Shown here in pieces: positions 1 to 7,910 of a stretch of 64,000 nucleotides of DNA. Both the position numbers and the translations under genes were made by a program. The notes below the pieces were generated by a model. That model was given only the letters and a program-made list of their open reading frames with translations. It had not been told where the DNA came from and did no database searches. The stretch lies in assembly GCA_031550535.1 (NCBI GenBank), contig JAVBOM010000038.1, positions 1 through 64,000 on the forward strand, read 5' to 3'. The stretch's first letter is position 1; each line of letters opens with the position of its first letter. This DNA is from Avichristensenella sp031550535 (GTDB lineage: Bacteria; Bacillota; Clostridia; Christensenellales; Aristaeellaceae).

Positions 1-183
1 ACCACGAAGCTCTACCTACTTGAGCCGATCGCGAGACAGGTGTTCGGGCTGATCATCCTTGGCGATTCGCTGTCGTGGACAAAGATGACCGGCTGCGCGA
101 TCATCCTTAGCAGTCTGTTCTTCATCACGCTGAACGAGATGCGCGGGCGGCGTGTGCAGGGGGAGGAAGCGCCAGGGGCGTGA
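1..183 (+). CDS. DMT/EamA-family transporter, C-terminal fragment
   Basis: The first 61 codons are open to a TGA at 181-183 and the gene continues beyond the left edge. The fragment reads LEPIARQVFGLIILGDSLSW followed by a hydrophobic helix and a charged tail. This matches the last two helices of drug/metabolite (EamA) transporters, where a Glu-Pro pair and a Leu-Gly-Asp/Glu motif precede the final membrane segment. The substrate cannot be told. A terminator follows at 198-249. Confidence 0.7.
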   Translation, partial: TTKLYLLEPIARQVFGLIILGDSLSWTKMTGCAIILSSLFFITLNEMRGRRVQGEEAPGA

Positions 184-197
184 CCACGGGGCACGCG

Positions 198-249
198 AAA
201 ACCCGGTTCGGAGGGGATAGCGGTTTGCTGTCCATCCGGGCCGGGTTTT
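198..249. terminator. Intrinsic terminator between convergent genes
   Basis: AAAACCCGG at 198-206 pairs with CCGGGTTTT at 241-249. A-rich and T-rich flanks on both sides let it serve the transporter on the plus strand and the S41 peptidase operon on the minus strand. Confidence 0.6.
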
Positions 250-266
250 GATTTGCTCCGCTTGGT

Positions 267-1673
267 TCATTTGCCGAGGTAGGCGAGCGCCACCTCCAGG
301 CTATCCACCCCGTCCTCCACCGGGATATCCGGCGTCAGCGCGCGCGGGTCGGCCTGCGTGTCCGGGCGCAGCATCCGCTTATACGACACGTACCCGGTCA
401 AGCGGCTGTGATCAAGCTGAAAATATAGGATGTCGCCGTAGCAATTCGGGCTGTTGGCGCTTGTTTGGCCGATGACCACGCCGAGCTTCCCGTCCTGCAC
501 ACGCACGCCGAGCACGGTTGCCGCGGAATACGTTCGGACATCCGTCAGCACGGCCAGCGTGATTTCAGGGTTCGCCCGGGCGGTTGTGATGTCCGGGCTT
601 TCCTCATAGCTTCCGCTCGTCCGCAGATGCCCGTTGCGTTCTCTGGCCAGTGGGGAAAATCGCACGTACAAGCCATACAGCGGTGCTTCCATGCTCATCG
701 CGTCCAGCAGCGCGGTGCACGTGGCGGTGGTGCCGCCCGGGTTGCCGCGCGCGTCGATAATCACCTTGCGCGCACCATCCCGCACCGCGTCCGCGAACGC
801 CCGCTTCGCCTGCGTGAACGTATCATCATATTTGCATTGGTTGAAATCCAGGTACGCCACGTCCCCGATCATTTCAAACGCCAGGGAAGGCTCGTCCTCT
901 CCCGCGTCCTCATCGGAATCAATATAGACAAAGGGGATGGATGTTTCCGCGAGTTGCCCGTCGCTCTGGCGGTACGCGTGCGCGACGGGGGCGCGCGTGT
1001 CAGCGCCCGCGTATTCGAGGACTTCCTTGGTTGTTGCCTGCACGGCGTGGTTCCGCGCCCGGCCGAACTCGTTCTCGTACGGCAGCAGACGGTCGATCGC
1101 GGCAAACACCTCGGCTACCGGCATACCACCGATATGCGTCACAACCTGCCCTGTGGGCAGACTTTCCCCGTCCAAAATGAGCAGCGTCTCTTCCGCTGCC
1201 TTCCAGCGCACGGGCAGGAACGCGGTAATGGGCAACCGGATCCCCGTGTGCCCGTCCCCCAGCGCCGCGAGGTATTCCATTGCCAGAAAGCGGAACGCCG
1301 ATACCGTCATATCCACCCCGGTGGCGTCAAGGAAGCGCGCCTTCGCGTCCGCATACCCACCCGGAACCGCGTGCAGCGAGACCGCCGGGTGCGACGACTC
1401 GATCAAGCTGACCAACTGCGCGGCGTCCGCCGCCACCTCGCCAGCGGACAGCACGTGATCCTCCGCCAGCGCCTCCAAAGCCGTGAACGGCTTCGTTGGC
1501 ACTGTGAACAATGGATCGGTAAAGTAGTAATAGACCACGCGGGCAGGCACGGAGAGCACCAACAGCAGCAGCACGATGCCCGCGATCCGCCATCGCCTTT
1601 TGGACGACCGCGCGACTACGTATGCCTCAGCGTTATACGAGGATTCCGCAAGGAGCCTCTTCCGGTTACTCAC
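267..1673 (-). CDS. Membrane-anchored S41-family peptidase
   Basis: This 468-residue protein has one N-terminal membrane helix (about residues 29-47) and then an extracytoplasmic domain. It contains DGHTG (140-144), DARGNPGG (308-314) and TYSAAT (381-386). The last has the layout of the S41/C-terminal-processing protease nucleophile, so Ser383 is the likely catalytic residue. No PDZ domain is evident. The GTG start is 6 bp after the stop of the upstream gene, so translation is probably coupled. Codons 6-12 are read from a half copy of the dispersed hairpin repeat at 1638-1664, so the repeat reshaped the N-terminus. It is the third gene of a minus-strand operon with the PHP-domain protein. Substrate unknown. 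Confidence 0.75.
   Translation of the reverse strand: MSNRKRLLAESSYNAEAYVVARSSKRRWRIAGIVLLLLVLSVPARVVYYYFTDPLFTVPTKPFTALEALAEDHVLSAGEVAADAAQLVSLIESSHPAVSLHAVPGGYADAKARFLDATGVDMTVSAFRFLAMEYLAALGDGHTGIRLPITAFLPVRWKAAEETLLILDGESLPTGQVVTHIGGMPVAEVFAAIDRLLPYENEFGRARNHAVQATTKEVLEYAGADTRAPVAHAYRQSDGQLAETSIPFVYIDSDEDAGEDEPSLAFEMIGDVAYLDFNQCKYDDTFTQAKRAFADAVRDGARKVIIDARGNPGGTTATCTALLDAMSMEAPLYGLYVRFSPLARERNGHLRTSGSYEESPDITTARANPEITLAVLTDVRTYSAATVLGVRVQDGKLGVVIGQTSANSPNCYGDILYFQLDHSRLTGYVSYKRMLRPDTQADPRALTPDIPVEDGVDSLEVALAYLGK
1638..1664 (+). repeat. Half copy of the two-hairpin repeat (hairpin 2 only)
   Basis: GAGGATTCCGCAAGGAGCCTC followed by TTCC corresponds to the second hairpin and tail of the dispersed repeat. 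It overlaps the first codons of the S41 peptidase gene, which reads the complementary strand. Confidence 0.5.
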
Positions 1674-1679
1674 TGTTCT

Positions 1680-2039
1680 TCACTCGTCCCCCGCCAACCC
1701 CATCTTGCGCAAGTACGCGTCCTGCGCCGCCATGTACGCGTCCACGACGCTCGCGGCCAGCACCGCCGCCTCGTCGTCCAGACCGCGCAGCTTCACGATT
1801 TCCTCCACAATGTACTCGAACGCCTCGTCCTCGTCGTATTCACCGTCACCCTCGTACCCTTCCGCGTCCAGCACGCCCGTCTCCCGCATGTAGCGCAGGT
1901 CCAGTTCCTGCGCTTGCCGAAGGTATCCGTCCACGCGCGGCCCCAGATCCGAGAACCCCTTGCGGTTGATGTTCTTTTGGATGTAGCGGAGCGCGTCCTC
2001 CGCGTCATAGCCCCGCATCCCCATGTTATTGCTTGGCAT
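1680..2039 (-). CDS. Small acidic protein of unknown function
   Basis: The product is 119 residues, very acidic in its middle part (an EGDGEYDEDEAFEY stretch near residues 62-75) and predicted to be helical and soluble. I do not recognise a family. Its start overlaps the end of the PHP-domain gene by 14 bp and its stop lies 6 bp before the S41 peptidase start, so all three are probably translated from one mRNA. Confidence 0.6.
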   Translation of the reverse strand: MPSNNMGMRGYDAEDALRYIQKNINRKGFSDLGPRVDGYLRQAQELDLRYMRETGVLDAEGYEGDGEYDEDEAFEYIVEEIVKLRGLDDEAAVLAASVVDAYMAAQDAYLRKMGLAGDE

Positions 2040-3342
2040 AGCGCCTCCCCATCCGCGCGAACGCGGCCACGCGGTCGGCCAGATCCGGCCATTTTCCGAC
2101 TGCCGCCTCGCTGAACAGACCTTGCGGCTGCCGCTCGTGCGCGATCATGGCCCAGGCGCTCTCCTTCAGGGCGTCAAACCCCGGGTCGCGCATGGCCATA
2201 CAGACGAACTGCTGGCGCGGCTGGTTGATGTCCTCGCCGGAAATCTCGAACAGACCGTTTTTGTGAATCAGCCCGCGCACGCGCTGAAGCTGCGCCATCG
2301 TGTTGCGCGCGGGCATGTACGTCACGGCGCGGAAGCCGAGGTCCACGATCACGCCGAACAGCTCGTCCAGGTAGCCGTCCTCAAACGCCTGCGCGCGCTT
2401 GTCGCCCGTCACGCTGTCGCCGATGTCGCCCAGGTACGCGTAGGCGGAAATCGCGCCGACGCGCTCGGACAGCGCCAGCACGTCCCGTACGTTCGCGCAC
2501 TCGTCCGTCGCGTCGATGTAGAACGCCGGGATCAATTCCGCCTTGATCCAGCCAATCAAATCATAATGAAAATACGGATTGGCCGCGTCGCAGAACATCT
2601 GCCGGTATTTCTCGCCGATTTTCCGGTCAAACGTCTTTTCCAGGAACGCGACCAGCGCCGCGCCGCGCCCGGCCCGCTCCGTCAGCGCCGTGGCCAGCGC
2701 GGACGAGATGTGCCGCTCCGTCACCGCACCGCCGTTGTTGACCTCCGACAGCGGCAGCACGTCGCGGGTGAAATCGACGCGGCAGGGATTCCTCGCGGAA
2801 TCCCCTGATGGCGCCCGATTGTTGCCAATCGCGCCGCCCGCGACGCCCGTTCCCGCGAGCATTTCGTTCAGCCTCGCCACCATCGCGCGGTTGCGGTCGT
2901 TCCGCTTCTCGCGCAGGGGCGCGAAGAACGCGTCCACGGTTTCGATCTCGGTATGCGGCACGGCGTGCAGCAGGATGTACGCGACGCCGCGCTGGTCCGG
3001 GTTGTTGATGCGCCGCCCGGCCAGGGGCGTGCCGTCAAAGCTGACGCGGCACTCCACGCCGCACGTGCCGCCGATGCCCAGCATACCCGCGGCCTGCAGG
3101 AACTCCCGCGCGCCCATGATCGTGTCGTGGTCCATGATGCCCGCCGTGCACAGGCCGGATGCGCGCGCCATCCACGCGGCCGCCGTGGGCGAGTAGGGCG
3201 AGAACGAAAACGTGGTGTGGATATGGTTGTTCACGTCCGCGCCGATGGGCGGAAGGGACAGCATGGGCAGGAGCTTGCTCAGGTTCAGCAGCCGGTCGCC
3301 GGCGCTCGGCGCGTTCAGCACCTGCAAAACATCTTCGTACAT
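2026..3342 (-). CDS. PHP-domain metal-dependent phosphoesterase-like protein
   Basis: The ATG at 3342 was chosen because GGAGG sits just upstream (CCGGAGGTACTC); the longer reading frame lacks a ribosome site. The 438-residue product shows the PHP signature: a His-x-His pair in NNHIHTTFSFSPYSPT (about residues 48-63) and GIMDHDTIMGA, which are metal ligands in PolC/histidinol-phosphatase-type PHP domains. The substrate is unknown. Residues about 169-187 (GGAIGNNRAPSGDSARNP) are encoded by a full copy of the dispersed two-hairpin repeat at 2781-2838, read in frame with no stop. First gene of the operon driven by the promoter at 3377-3405. Confidence 0.75.
   Translation of the reverse strand: MYEDVLQVLNAPSAGDRLLNLSKLLPMLSLPPIGADVNNHIHTTFSFSPYSPTAAAWMARASGLCTAGIMDHDTIMGAREFLQAAGMLGIGGTCGVECRVSFDGTPLAGRRINNPDQRGVAYILLHAVPHTEIETVDAFFAPLREKRNDRNRAMVARLNEMLAGTGVAGGAIGNNRAPSGDSARNPCRVDFTRDVLPLSEVNNGGAVTERHISSALATALTERAGRGAALVAFLEKTFDRKIGEKYRQMFCDAANPYFHYDLIGWIKAELIPAFYIDATDECANVRDVLALSERVGAISAYAYLGDIGDSVTGDKRAQAFEDGYLDELFGVIVDLGFRAVTYMPARNTMAQLQRVRGLIHKNGLFEISGEDINQPRQQFVCMAMRDPGFDALKESAWAMIAHERQPQGLFSEAAVGKWPDLADRVAAFARMGRRYAKQ
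2781..2838 (-). repeat. Two-hairpin repeat (type A) inside the PHP-domain gene
   Basis: On the minus strand this is a complete copy: GGCGGCGC, hairpin GATTG/CAATC, GGGCGCCAT, hairpin GGGGATTCC/GGAATCCC, then the tail. Both stems remain paired (GATTG with CAATC replaces the usual GATTC with AATC). The host reading frame passes through without a stop. Confidence 0.85.
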
Positions 3343-3376
3343 GAGTACCTCCGGATGATGATCGTTATATTGGTAC

Positions 3377-3405
3377 ATTATAAGAGGAGCGGCGCGCGGT
3401 TTCAA
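3377..3405 (-). promoter_or_regulatory. Sigma-A-type promoter of the PHP-S41 operon
   Basis: On the minus strand TTGAAA (3400-3405) is separated by 17 bp from a perfect TATAAT (3377-3382). Transcription would begin near 3370, about 28 nt before the ATG at 3342. Confidence 0.8.
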
Positions 3406-3419
3406 GTATTTGGCATGAA

Positions 3420-3447
3420 AAACGCATGAACCGCGGTTCATGCGTTT
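3420..3447. terminator. Perfect 28-bp palindrome, possible terminator
   Basis: AAACGCATGAACC is followed by its exact complement. On the minus strand the stem is followed by TTTTTC, as for an intrinsic terminator. It would insulate the PHP promoter from minus-strand transcription arising in 3450-3700. Confidence 0.5.
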
Positions 3448-3490
3448 GGAAGAACGGGAAGGAATGTCCTCCGCTGAAAATCTCACGATT
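3448..3490 (+). repeat. Short module of the long composite repeat
   Basis: CTGAAAATC, a 4-base loop, then GATTTTCCGGGC matches the first hairpin module of the composite repeats near 10867, 37160 and 47484, each of which ends in TTTCCGGGC. Confidence 0.4.
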
Positions 3491-3500
3491 TTCCGGGCAA

Positions 3501-3537
3501 GGCAGGAATTCCTTTGGAATCCCCATATAGCGCCCCT
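3501..3537 (-). repeat. Two-hairpin repeat, half copy
   Basis: On the minus strand GGGGCGC, ATATGGGGATTCC, AAAGGAATTCCTGCC corresponds to the middle and second hairpin of the dispersed repeat; the first hairpin is missing. Confidence 0.6.
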
Positions 3538-3591
3538 TGATAACCCCGAAAGTGTCTTCGTGCGCTTGTCGTGAGTATTTGGCAGATTTTG

Positions 3592-3620
3592 TTGACGGTT
3601 CGGGGCCGGTGGGCTATACT
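3592..3620 (+). promoter_or_regulatory. Promoter of glnS-gltX
   Basis: TTGACG (3592-3597), a 17-bp spacer and TATACT (3615-3620). The predicted leader of about 100 nt holds a copy of the dispersed repeat. No T-box features (specifier loop, antiterminator bulge) were found in it. Confidence 0.8.
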
Positions 3621-3647
3621 AAAATATCTATCCGAAGACCGCACGAG

Positions 3648-3700
3648 GCGAGGAACCGGAGATTCCGCGCCATAAGGGGATTCCGCAAGGAATCCCTACC
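3648..3700 (+). repeat. Two-hairpin repeat (type B) in the glnS leader
   Basis: GAACCGGAGATTCCGCGCC, then ATAAGGGGATTCCGCAAGGAATCCC and CTACC. The first half is the type B variant (CCGAAGATTCCGGGCC-like). It lies between the glnS promoter and its ribosome site, so it should be transcribed. Confidence 0.8.
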
Positions 3701-3726
3701 GCACGACTGTGTGAGGAGGGTTATCC

Positions 3727-5415
3727 ATGGAGGACGCAAGGGCCGAGCGCGGCAACTTCATCTGGGATTTTGTCCAGGAGGACATCGACGCCGGGCGCAC
3801 GCAGCAGGTGCATACCCGTCTGCCGCCGGAGCCCAACGGCTGGCTGCACATCGGCCACGCGAAAAATATCTACGTGAACGCGGGCACCGCCGTGCGCTTC
3901 GGCGGTCTGTGCAACCTGCGCTTTGACGATACAAACCCGGCCAAGGAGGAGCAAGAGTTTGTCGATGGCATCATGGGGGACATCCGCTGGCTCGGCTACG
4001 ACTGGAACGGCGGCCTGTTCTTCGGCTCCAGCTACTTCGACAAGTGCTACGAGCTGGCGGAAAAGCTGATCCGGGACGGCCTGGCGTATGTGTGCGATCT
4101 GTCCCAGGAGGACCTGCGCAGGACGCGCGGCACGCTGACCCAGCCGGGCCAGAACAGCCCGTACCGGGACCGGTCTGTCGAGGAAAACCTGGATTTGTTC
4201 CGCCGCATGCGCGCGGGCGAGTTCCCCAATGGCGCGCGCGTGCTCCGCGCGAAGATCGACATGGCGTCGCCGAACATCAACATGCGCGACCCCGCGCTGT
4301 ACCGCATCCTGCACATGCCGCACCACCAGACGGGCGACAAGTGGTGCATCTACCCGATGTACGACTTCGCGCATCCCATCCAGGACGCGATCGAGGGCAT
4401 CACGCATTCCATGTGCTCCCTGGAATATGAGGATCACCGCCCGCTGTACAACTGGGTGGTGGAGGTGTGCGAATTCCCGAACCACCCCCGTCAGATCGAA
4501 TACGCGCGGCTGAACCTGACGCGGACGATCATGAGCAAGCGCTACCTCCGCCGGCTGGTGGAGGAAGGCCGTGTGTCCGGCTGGGACGATCCCCGCATGC
4601 CGACGCTGGCGGGCATGCGCCGCAGGGGCTACCGGCCCGAGGGCATCCGCGACTTCATCGAGCGCGCGGGCGTTGCCAAGGCCGATTCCGTCGTGGACCT
4701 GGCGCTGCTGGAGCACTGCATCCGCGAGAACCTGGGCGAGGTTGCCCCGCGCGCGATGGCGGTGCTGCGCCCACTGAAAGTGACGATCACCAACTGGCCG
4801 GAGGGCAAGACCGACGCGCTCCCGCTGGAAAACCATCCCGCGCGCCCTGAAATGGGCACGCACGAGGCGCGGTTTGGCCGCACCCTCTATATCGAGCAAG
4901 AGGACTTCATGGAGAACCCGCCGGGCAAGTTCTTCCGCATGAAGCCGGGCGGCGAGGTGCGGCTGAAGGGCGCGTACATCGTCCGCTGCGACGAGTGCGT
5001 CAAGGACGCGAATGGGAACGTCATCGAAGTGCGCTGCACCGCCGACCTTTCGAGCCGCTCCGGTTCCGAGGGCGCGGACCGCAAGGTCAAGGGCACGCTG
5101 CACTGGGTGAACGCTGCGGATGCCGCGCCGTTTGAAGCGCGGCTGTATGAACCGCTGCTGAACGACGAGGAAGCCATCGCGGAAGAGGTGGAGGGCGAGG
5201 AGGCCGTGCCGGACAAGAAGGATTTCATCGCGCGGCTGAACCCGGATTCGCTCACCGTGCTGACCGGCTGCATGGCCGAGCCGTGGCTCACGGAGGCGAA
5301 GGACGGCGACGTGTTCCAGTTCCTGCGCCTGGGCTACTTCTGCAAGGACAAGGACGGCTTCGTGTTCAACCGGACCGTGGAGCTGAAGGATAGCTTCAAG
5401 AAAGCGGTTAAGTAA
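3727..5415 (+). CDS. glnS: Glutaminyl-tRNA synthetase
   Basis: This class I synthetase (562 residues) attaches glutamine to tRNA-Gln in the cytoplasm. Visible signatures are LPPEPNGWLHIGHAKN with HIGH at residues 41-44, the GlnRS-type LRFDDTNP, and the second active-site motif IMSKR (about 268-272), followed by a C-terminal beta-barrel anticodon-binding region. Its length is as expected for bacterial GlnRS. GAGGAGGG lies just before the ATG. gltX follows after 24 bp, so the two glutamate/glutamine synthetases form an operon. Confidence 0.95.
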   Translation: MEDARAERGNFIWDFVQEDIDAGRTQQVHTRLPPEPNGWLHIGHAKNIYVNAGTAVRFGGLCNLRFDDTNPAKEEQEFVDGIMGDIRWLGYDWNGGLFFGSSYFDKCYELAEKLIRDGLAYVCDLSQEDLRRTRGTLTQPGQNSPYRDRSVEENLDLFRRMRAGEFPNGARVLRAKIDMASPNINMRDPALYRILHMPHHQTGDKWCIYPMYDFAHPIQDAIEGITHSMCSLEYEDHRPLYNWVVEVCEFPNHPRQIEYARLNLTRTIMSKRYLRRLVEEGRVSGWDDPRMPTLAGMRRRGYRPEGIRDFIERAGVAKADSVVDLALLEHCIRENLGEVAPRAMAVLRPLKVTITNWPEGKTDALPLENHPARPEMGTHEARFGRTLYIEQEDFMENPPGKFFRMKPGGEVRLKGAYIVRCDECVKDANGNVIEVRCTADLSSRSGSEGADRKVKGTLHWVNAADAAPFEARLYEPLLNDEEAIAEEVEGEEAVPDKKDFIARLNPDSLTVLTGCMAEPWLTEAKDGDVFQFLRLGYFCKDKDGFVFNRTVELKDSFKKAVK

Positions 5416-5439
5416 TTCTCGTTACAGGAGGCGGCTTTG

Positions 5440-6882
5440 ATGACTGTTCGCACCAGGTTCGCGCCCAGCCCGACGGGCTACATGCACATCGGCGGCATGC
5501 GAACCGCGCTATACGCGTATTTATTCGCAAAAAAAAACAACGGCACGTTCATCCTGCGCATTGAGGACACCGACCAGGAGCGCGAGGTGCCCGGCGCGAT
5601 GGACAGAATCTATGAGGCGCTGCGCATCGCGGACCTTCGCTATGACGAGGGCCCGGGTGTCGGCGGCGACTACGGCCCGTATGTCCAGTCCCAGCGGCGC
5701 GAGCTGTATGCCAAGTACGCGTGGGAGCTGGTTGAAAAGGGCGGCGCGTACCCGTGCTTCTGCACCCGGGAGCGGCTCGACAGCGCGCGGCAGGAATACG
5801 AGGCGCGCGGCGAGACGTTCAAATACGACAAGCATTGCCTGGATATCCCGCTGGACGAGGCCAAGCGCCGCATTGCCGTGGGCGAACCGTTCGTGATCCG
5901 GCAGAATGTGCCGCTGACGGGCAAGGCGTCGTTTGATGACGTGCTGTTCGGCCACATTGAGGTGGATTGCTCGACGCTGGACGATACGGTGCTCCTGAAG
6001 GCCGACGGCCTGCCGACTTACAACTTCGCCAATGTCGTGGACGATCACCTGATGGGCATCACGCACGTGCTGCGCGGCACGGAGTACCTGTCGTCCTCGC
6101 CGAAGTACAACTTGCAGTACGAGTCCTTCGGCTGGGAGAAACCGACCTACGTACACCTGCCGCTCATCATGAAGGACGCGTCGCACAAGCTGTCCAAGCG
6201 CAACGGCGACCCAACGTTTGAGGACCTGCTGCAGGAGGGCTACCTGTGCGAGGCGGTCATCAACTTCATCGCCCTGCTTGGCTGGAGCCCCGGAAACGAC
6301 CGCGAGTTTTTCACGCTGCAGGAGCTTGAAGAGGCGTTTGACTTGAAGGGAATCAACAAGTCGTCCGCGATCTTTGACAAGGACAAGCTGACGTGGATGA
6401 ACAGCGAGTACATCCGCCGCATGCCCTTTGACGCGTATCTTGCGCTGGCGATGCCGTGGTTTGAGAAGGCCGGCGTGGTGCACATGGACGTCAAGCGGCT
6501 GGCCGAACTGATGCAGGGCCGCACCGAGGTGTTTAACCGCATTCCGCCGATGGTGGATTTCTTGGCCGAAATGCCCGCGTTTGATACGGCGCTGTACACG
6601 CACAAGAAGATGAAAACCGACCCCGAGGTGGCGGCAAAGGCGCTCGCGCTGGCAAAACCGGTCCTGGAATGCGTCACGGACTGGCAGGAGACAACGATCC
6701 ATGATGCGCTGATGGCCGCCATCGCGGAAAGCGGCATGAAGAACGGCCAGGTGCTCTGGCCGCTGCGCATCGCCATTTCTGGCCGCGAGTCCACGCCGGG
6801 CGGCGCGATTGAGATCGCGTACCTGCTGGGGAAGGATGAGACGCTCCGGCGGCTGGAGCGGTCGATTGCGGGGCTGCAATAG
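5440..6882 (+). CDS. gltX: Glutamyl-tRNA synthetase
   Basis: The 480-residue class I synthetase charges tRNA-Glu. Signatures are RFAPSPTGYMHIGGMRTAL (the HIGH-type motif is HIGG at 15-18), LRIEDTDQER, and KLSKRNGD (about 250-257). The ATG at 5440 is preferred over the TTG at 5437 because GGAGG at 5427-5431 is then 8 nt away. Second gene of the glnS operon, followed by a terminator. Some organisms carry a second GltX-like enzyme that charges tRNA-Gln; with glnS present, a discriminating enzyme is expected here. Confidence 0.95.
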   Translation: MTVRTRFAPSPTGYMHIGGMRTALYAYLFAKKNNGTFILRIEDTDQEREVPGAMDRIYEALRIADLRYDEGPGVGGDYGPYVQSQRRELYAKYAWELVEKGGAYPCFCTRERLDSARQEYEARGETFKYDKHCLDIPLDEAKRRIAVGEPFVIRQNVPLTGKASFDDVLFGHIEVDCSTLDDTVLLKADGLPTYNFANVVDDHLMGITHVLRGTEYLSSSPKYNLQYESFGWEKPTYVHLPLIMKDASHKLSKRNGDPTFEDLLQEGYLCEAVINFIALLGWSPGNDREFFTLQELEEAFDLKGINKSSAIFDKDKLTWMNSEYIRRMPFDAYLALAMPWFEKAGVVHMDVKRLAELMQGRTEVFNRIPPMVDFLAEMPAFDTALYTHKKMKTDPEVAAKALALAKPVLECVTDWQETTIHDALMAAIAESGMKNGQVLWPLRIAISGRESTPGGAIEIAYLLGKDETLRRLERSIAGLQ

Positions 6883-6906
6883 GGCCTTTGGGGGCAAGGA
6901 AGGGTT

Positions 6907-6950
6907 GCCGAGCCGGGCGATATACCGGCTCGGCGGCCCTCTTTCTTTTG
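6907..6950 (+). terminator. Intrinsic terminator after gltX
   Basis: GCCGAGCCGG (6907-6916) pairs perfectly with CCGGCTCGGC (6925-6934) and is followed by a pyrimidine-rich tract (CTCTTTCTTTT). Confidence 0.8.
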
Positions 6951-7017
6951 ACGCGAAATGACACGGAGCGGATGCCTGACGCGAATCGTTAAGCCCACTA
7001 GAAGCATGAAAAATAGG

Positions 7018-7046
7018 TGGTGCTTCTCTTCTGACTATGGTATAAT
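7018..7046 (+). promoter_or_regulatory. Extended -10 promoter of the TetR gene
   Basis: TATGGTATAAT at 7036-7046 gives a perfect -10 with the TGn extension. The -35 position (TGGTGC) is poor, as is common with extended -10 promoters. Confidence 0.6.
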
Positions 7047-7136
7047 AAATTTATACGATTTATTGTGGTGTTATGCACCCCAAGGCGTATCAGCAATTCA
7101 CGCGCAGCCTGGCCTCTGCTGTCCATCACAAGGGCT

Positions 7137-7811
7137 ATGGCGCTGTGGGGGGACGAACAAACGAGAAGAAAGCGGTGCTTTTGCTTGGAAGGAGAGTCAA
7201 CCCGCGAGGCCATTTTCTTGGCAGCCGTCGATCTATTCTCTGAGAAAGGGTATCACCGATGCTCCATGCGCGAGGTCGCTAAGGCGGTGGGAATCCAAAC
7301 CGCGAGCATCTACTATCACTATGAGAGCAAAGAGGTCCTGCTGCGTGAGATCATCGGAATTGTCGATCAGAGGGCGTTCGAGCGGTACAGTTCCATGCGG
7401 TCCATCGAGCGGACAATGCACACCGGCACCTTCGAGGAAATTGTCGATTGCATTTTCCCACTCTCCTCCGATACCGGCCGGTACGATCTATGGGTGAAGT
7501 CGCTCAGGACGGTGCATACGGTTTTGCACGACCATGACGCGGCGGTAAGCGCCTGGCGAAACTACTTCATCAACGTCCCTGCGCAGGTGGTATCCACCTC
7601 CTTGCGCGCGCTAATCGAAAAAGAAATGGTGGCCTCATTTGATACAGTTAAACTAACCCGGATGTTCGTTGCGTACCTTCAGACAGTCTTTACGGAAGGT
7701 ACCATGCTCAAATGCTCCCCGCCGGAAGTGATCGAGCGCTGCAGGATGGCCCGGGGGGATATCGCGGATACGCTCGACACCTACCGGCTAGGGCGTTTCT
7801 CTCAAACCTAG
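7137..7811 (+). CDS. TetR/AcrR-family transcriptional regulator
   Basis: The helix-turn-helix region is typical of TetR: EAIFLAAVDLFSEKGYHRCS, then MREVAKAVGIQTASIYYHYESKEVLL. The rest is a helical ligand-binding domain without recognisable family. The ATG at 7137 (224 residues) is a tentative start; the ribosome site is weak and the frame is open further upstream to 7065. Codon use is less GC-rich than in the flanking operons. A perfect 18-bp palindrome between this gene and the sensor kinase (7867-7884) is the likely operator, which suggests the regulator controls the downstream gene. Confidence 0.85.
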   Translation: MALWGDEQTRRKRCFCLEGESTREAIFLAAVDLFSEKGYHRCSMREVAKAVGIQTASIYYHYESKEVLLREIIGIVDQRAFERYSSMRSIERTMHTGTFEEIVDCIFPLSSDTGRYDLWVKSLRTVHTVLHDHDAAVSAWRNYFINVPAQVVSTSLRALIEKEMVASFDTVKLTRMFVAYLQTVFTEGTMLKCSPPEVIERCRMARGDIADTLDTYRLGRFSQT

Positions 7812-7866
7812 CACACGCCATTGCGCTGTGTTCTTGGAAATCGCTTTGGATACTCCTGCCTCATTT

Positions 7867-7884
7867 ATCTAACGAGCGTTAGAT
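7867..7884. promoter_or_regulatory. Candidate TetR operator (perfect palindrome)
   Basis: ATCTAACG-AG-CGTTAGAT is an 18-bp inverted repeat of the size TetR-family dimers bind. It lies 27 bp before the ATG of the sensor-kinase gene, where bound repressor would block transcription. Confidence 0.6.
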
Positions 7885-7910
7885 AGCTTTCGGGAAAGGA
7901 ACCGTTTTAC

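Noticed and set aside
465..2114. Long plus-strand open frame opposite the S41 peptidase operon
   Set aside because: Arg/His-rich shadow of minus-strand genes without a ribosome site or motifs.
3621..3726. T-box riboswitch in the glnS leader
   Set aside because: The leader is only about 100 nt and is largely made of the dispersed repeat; no specifier loop or antiterminator bulge sequence is seen.
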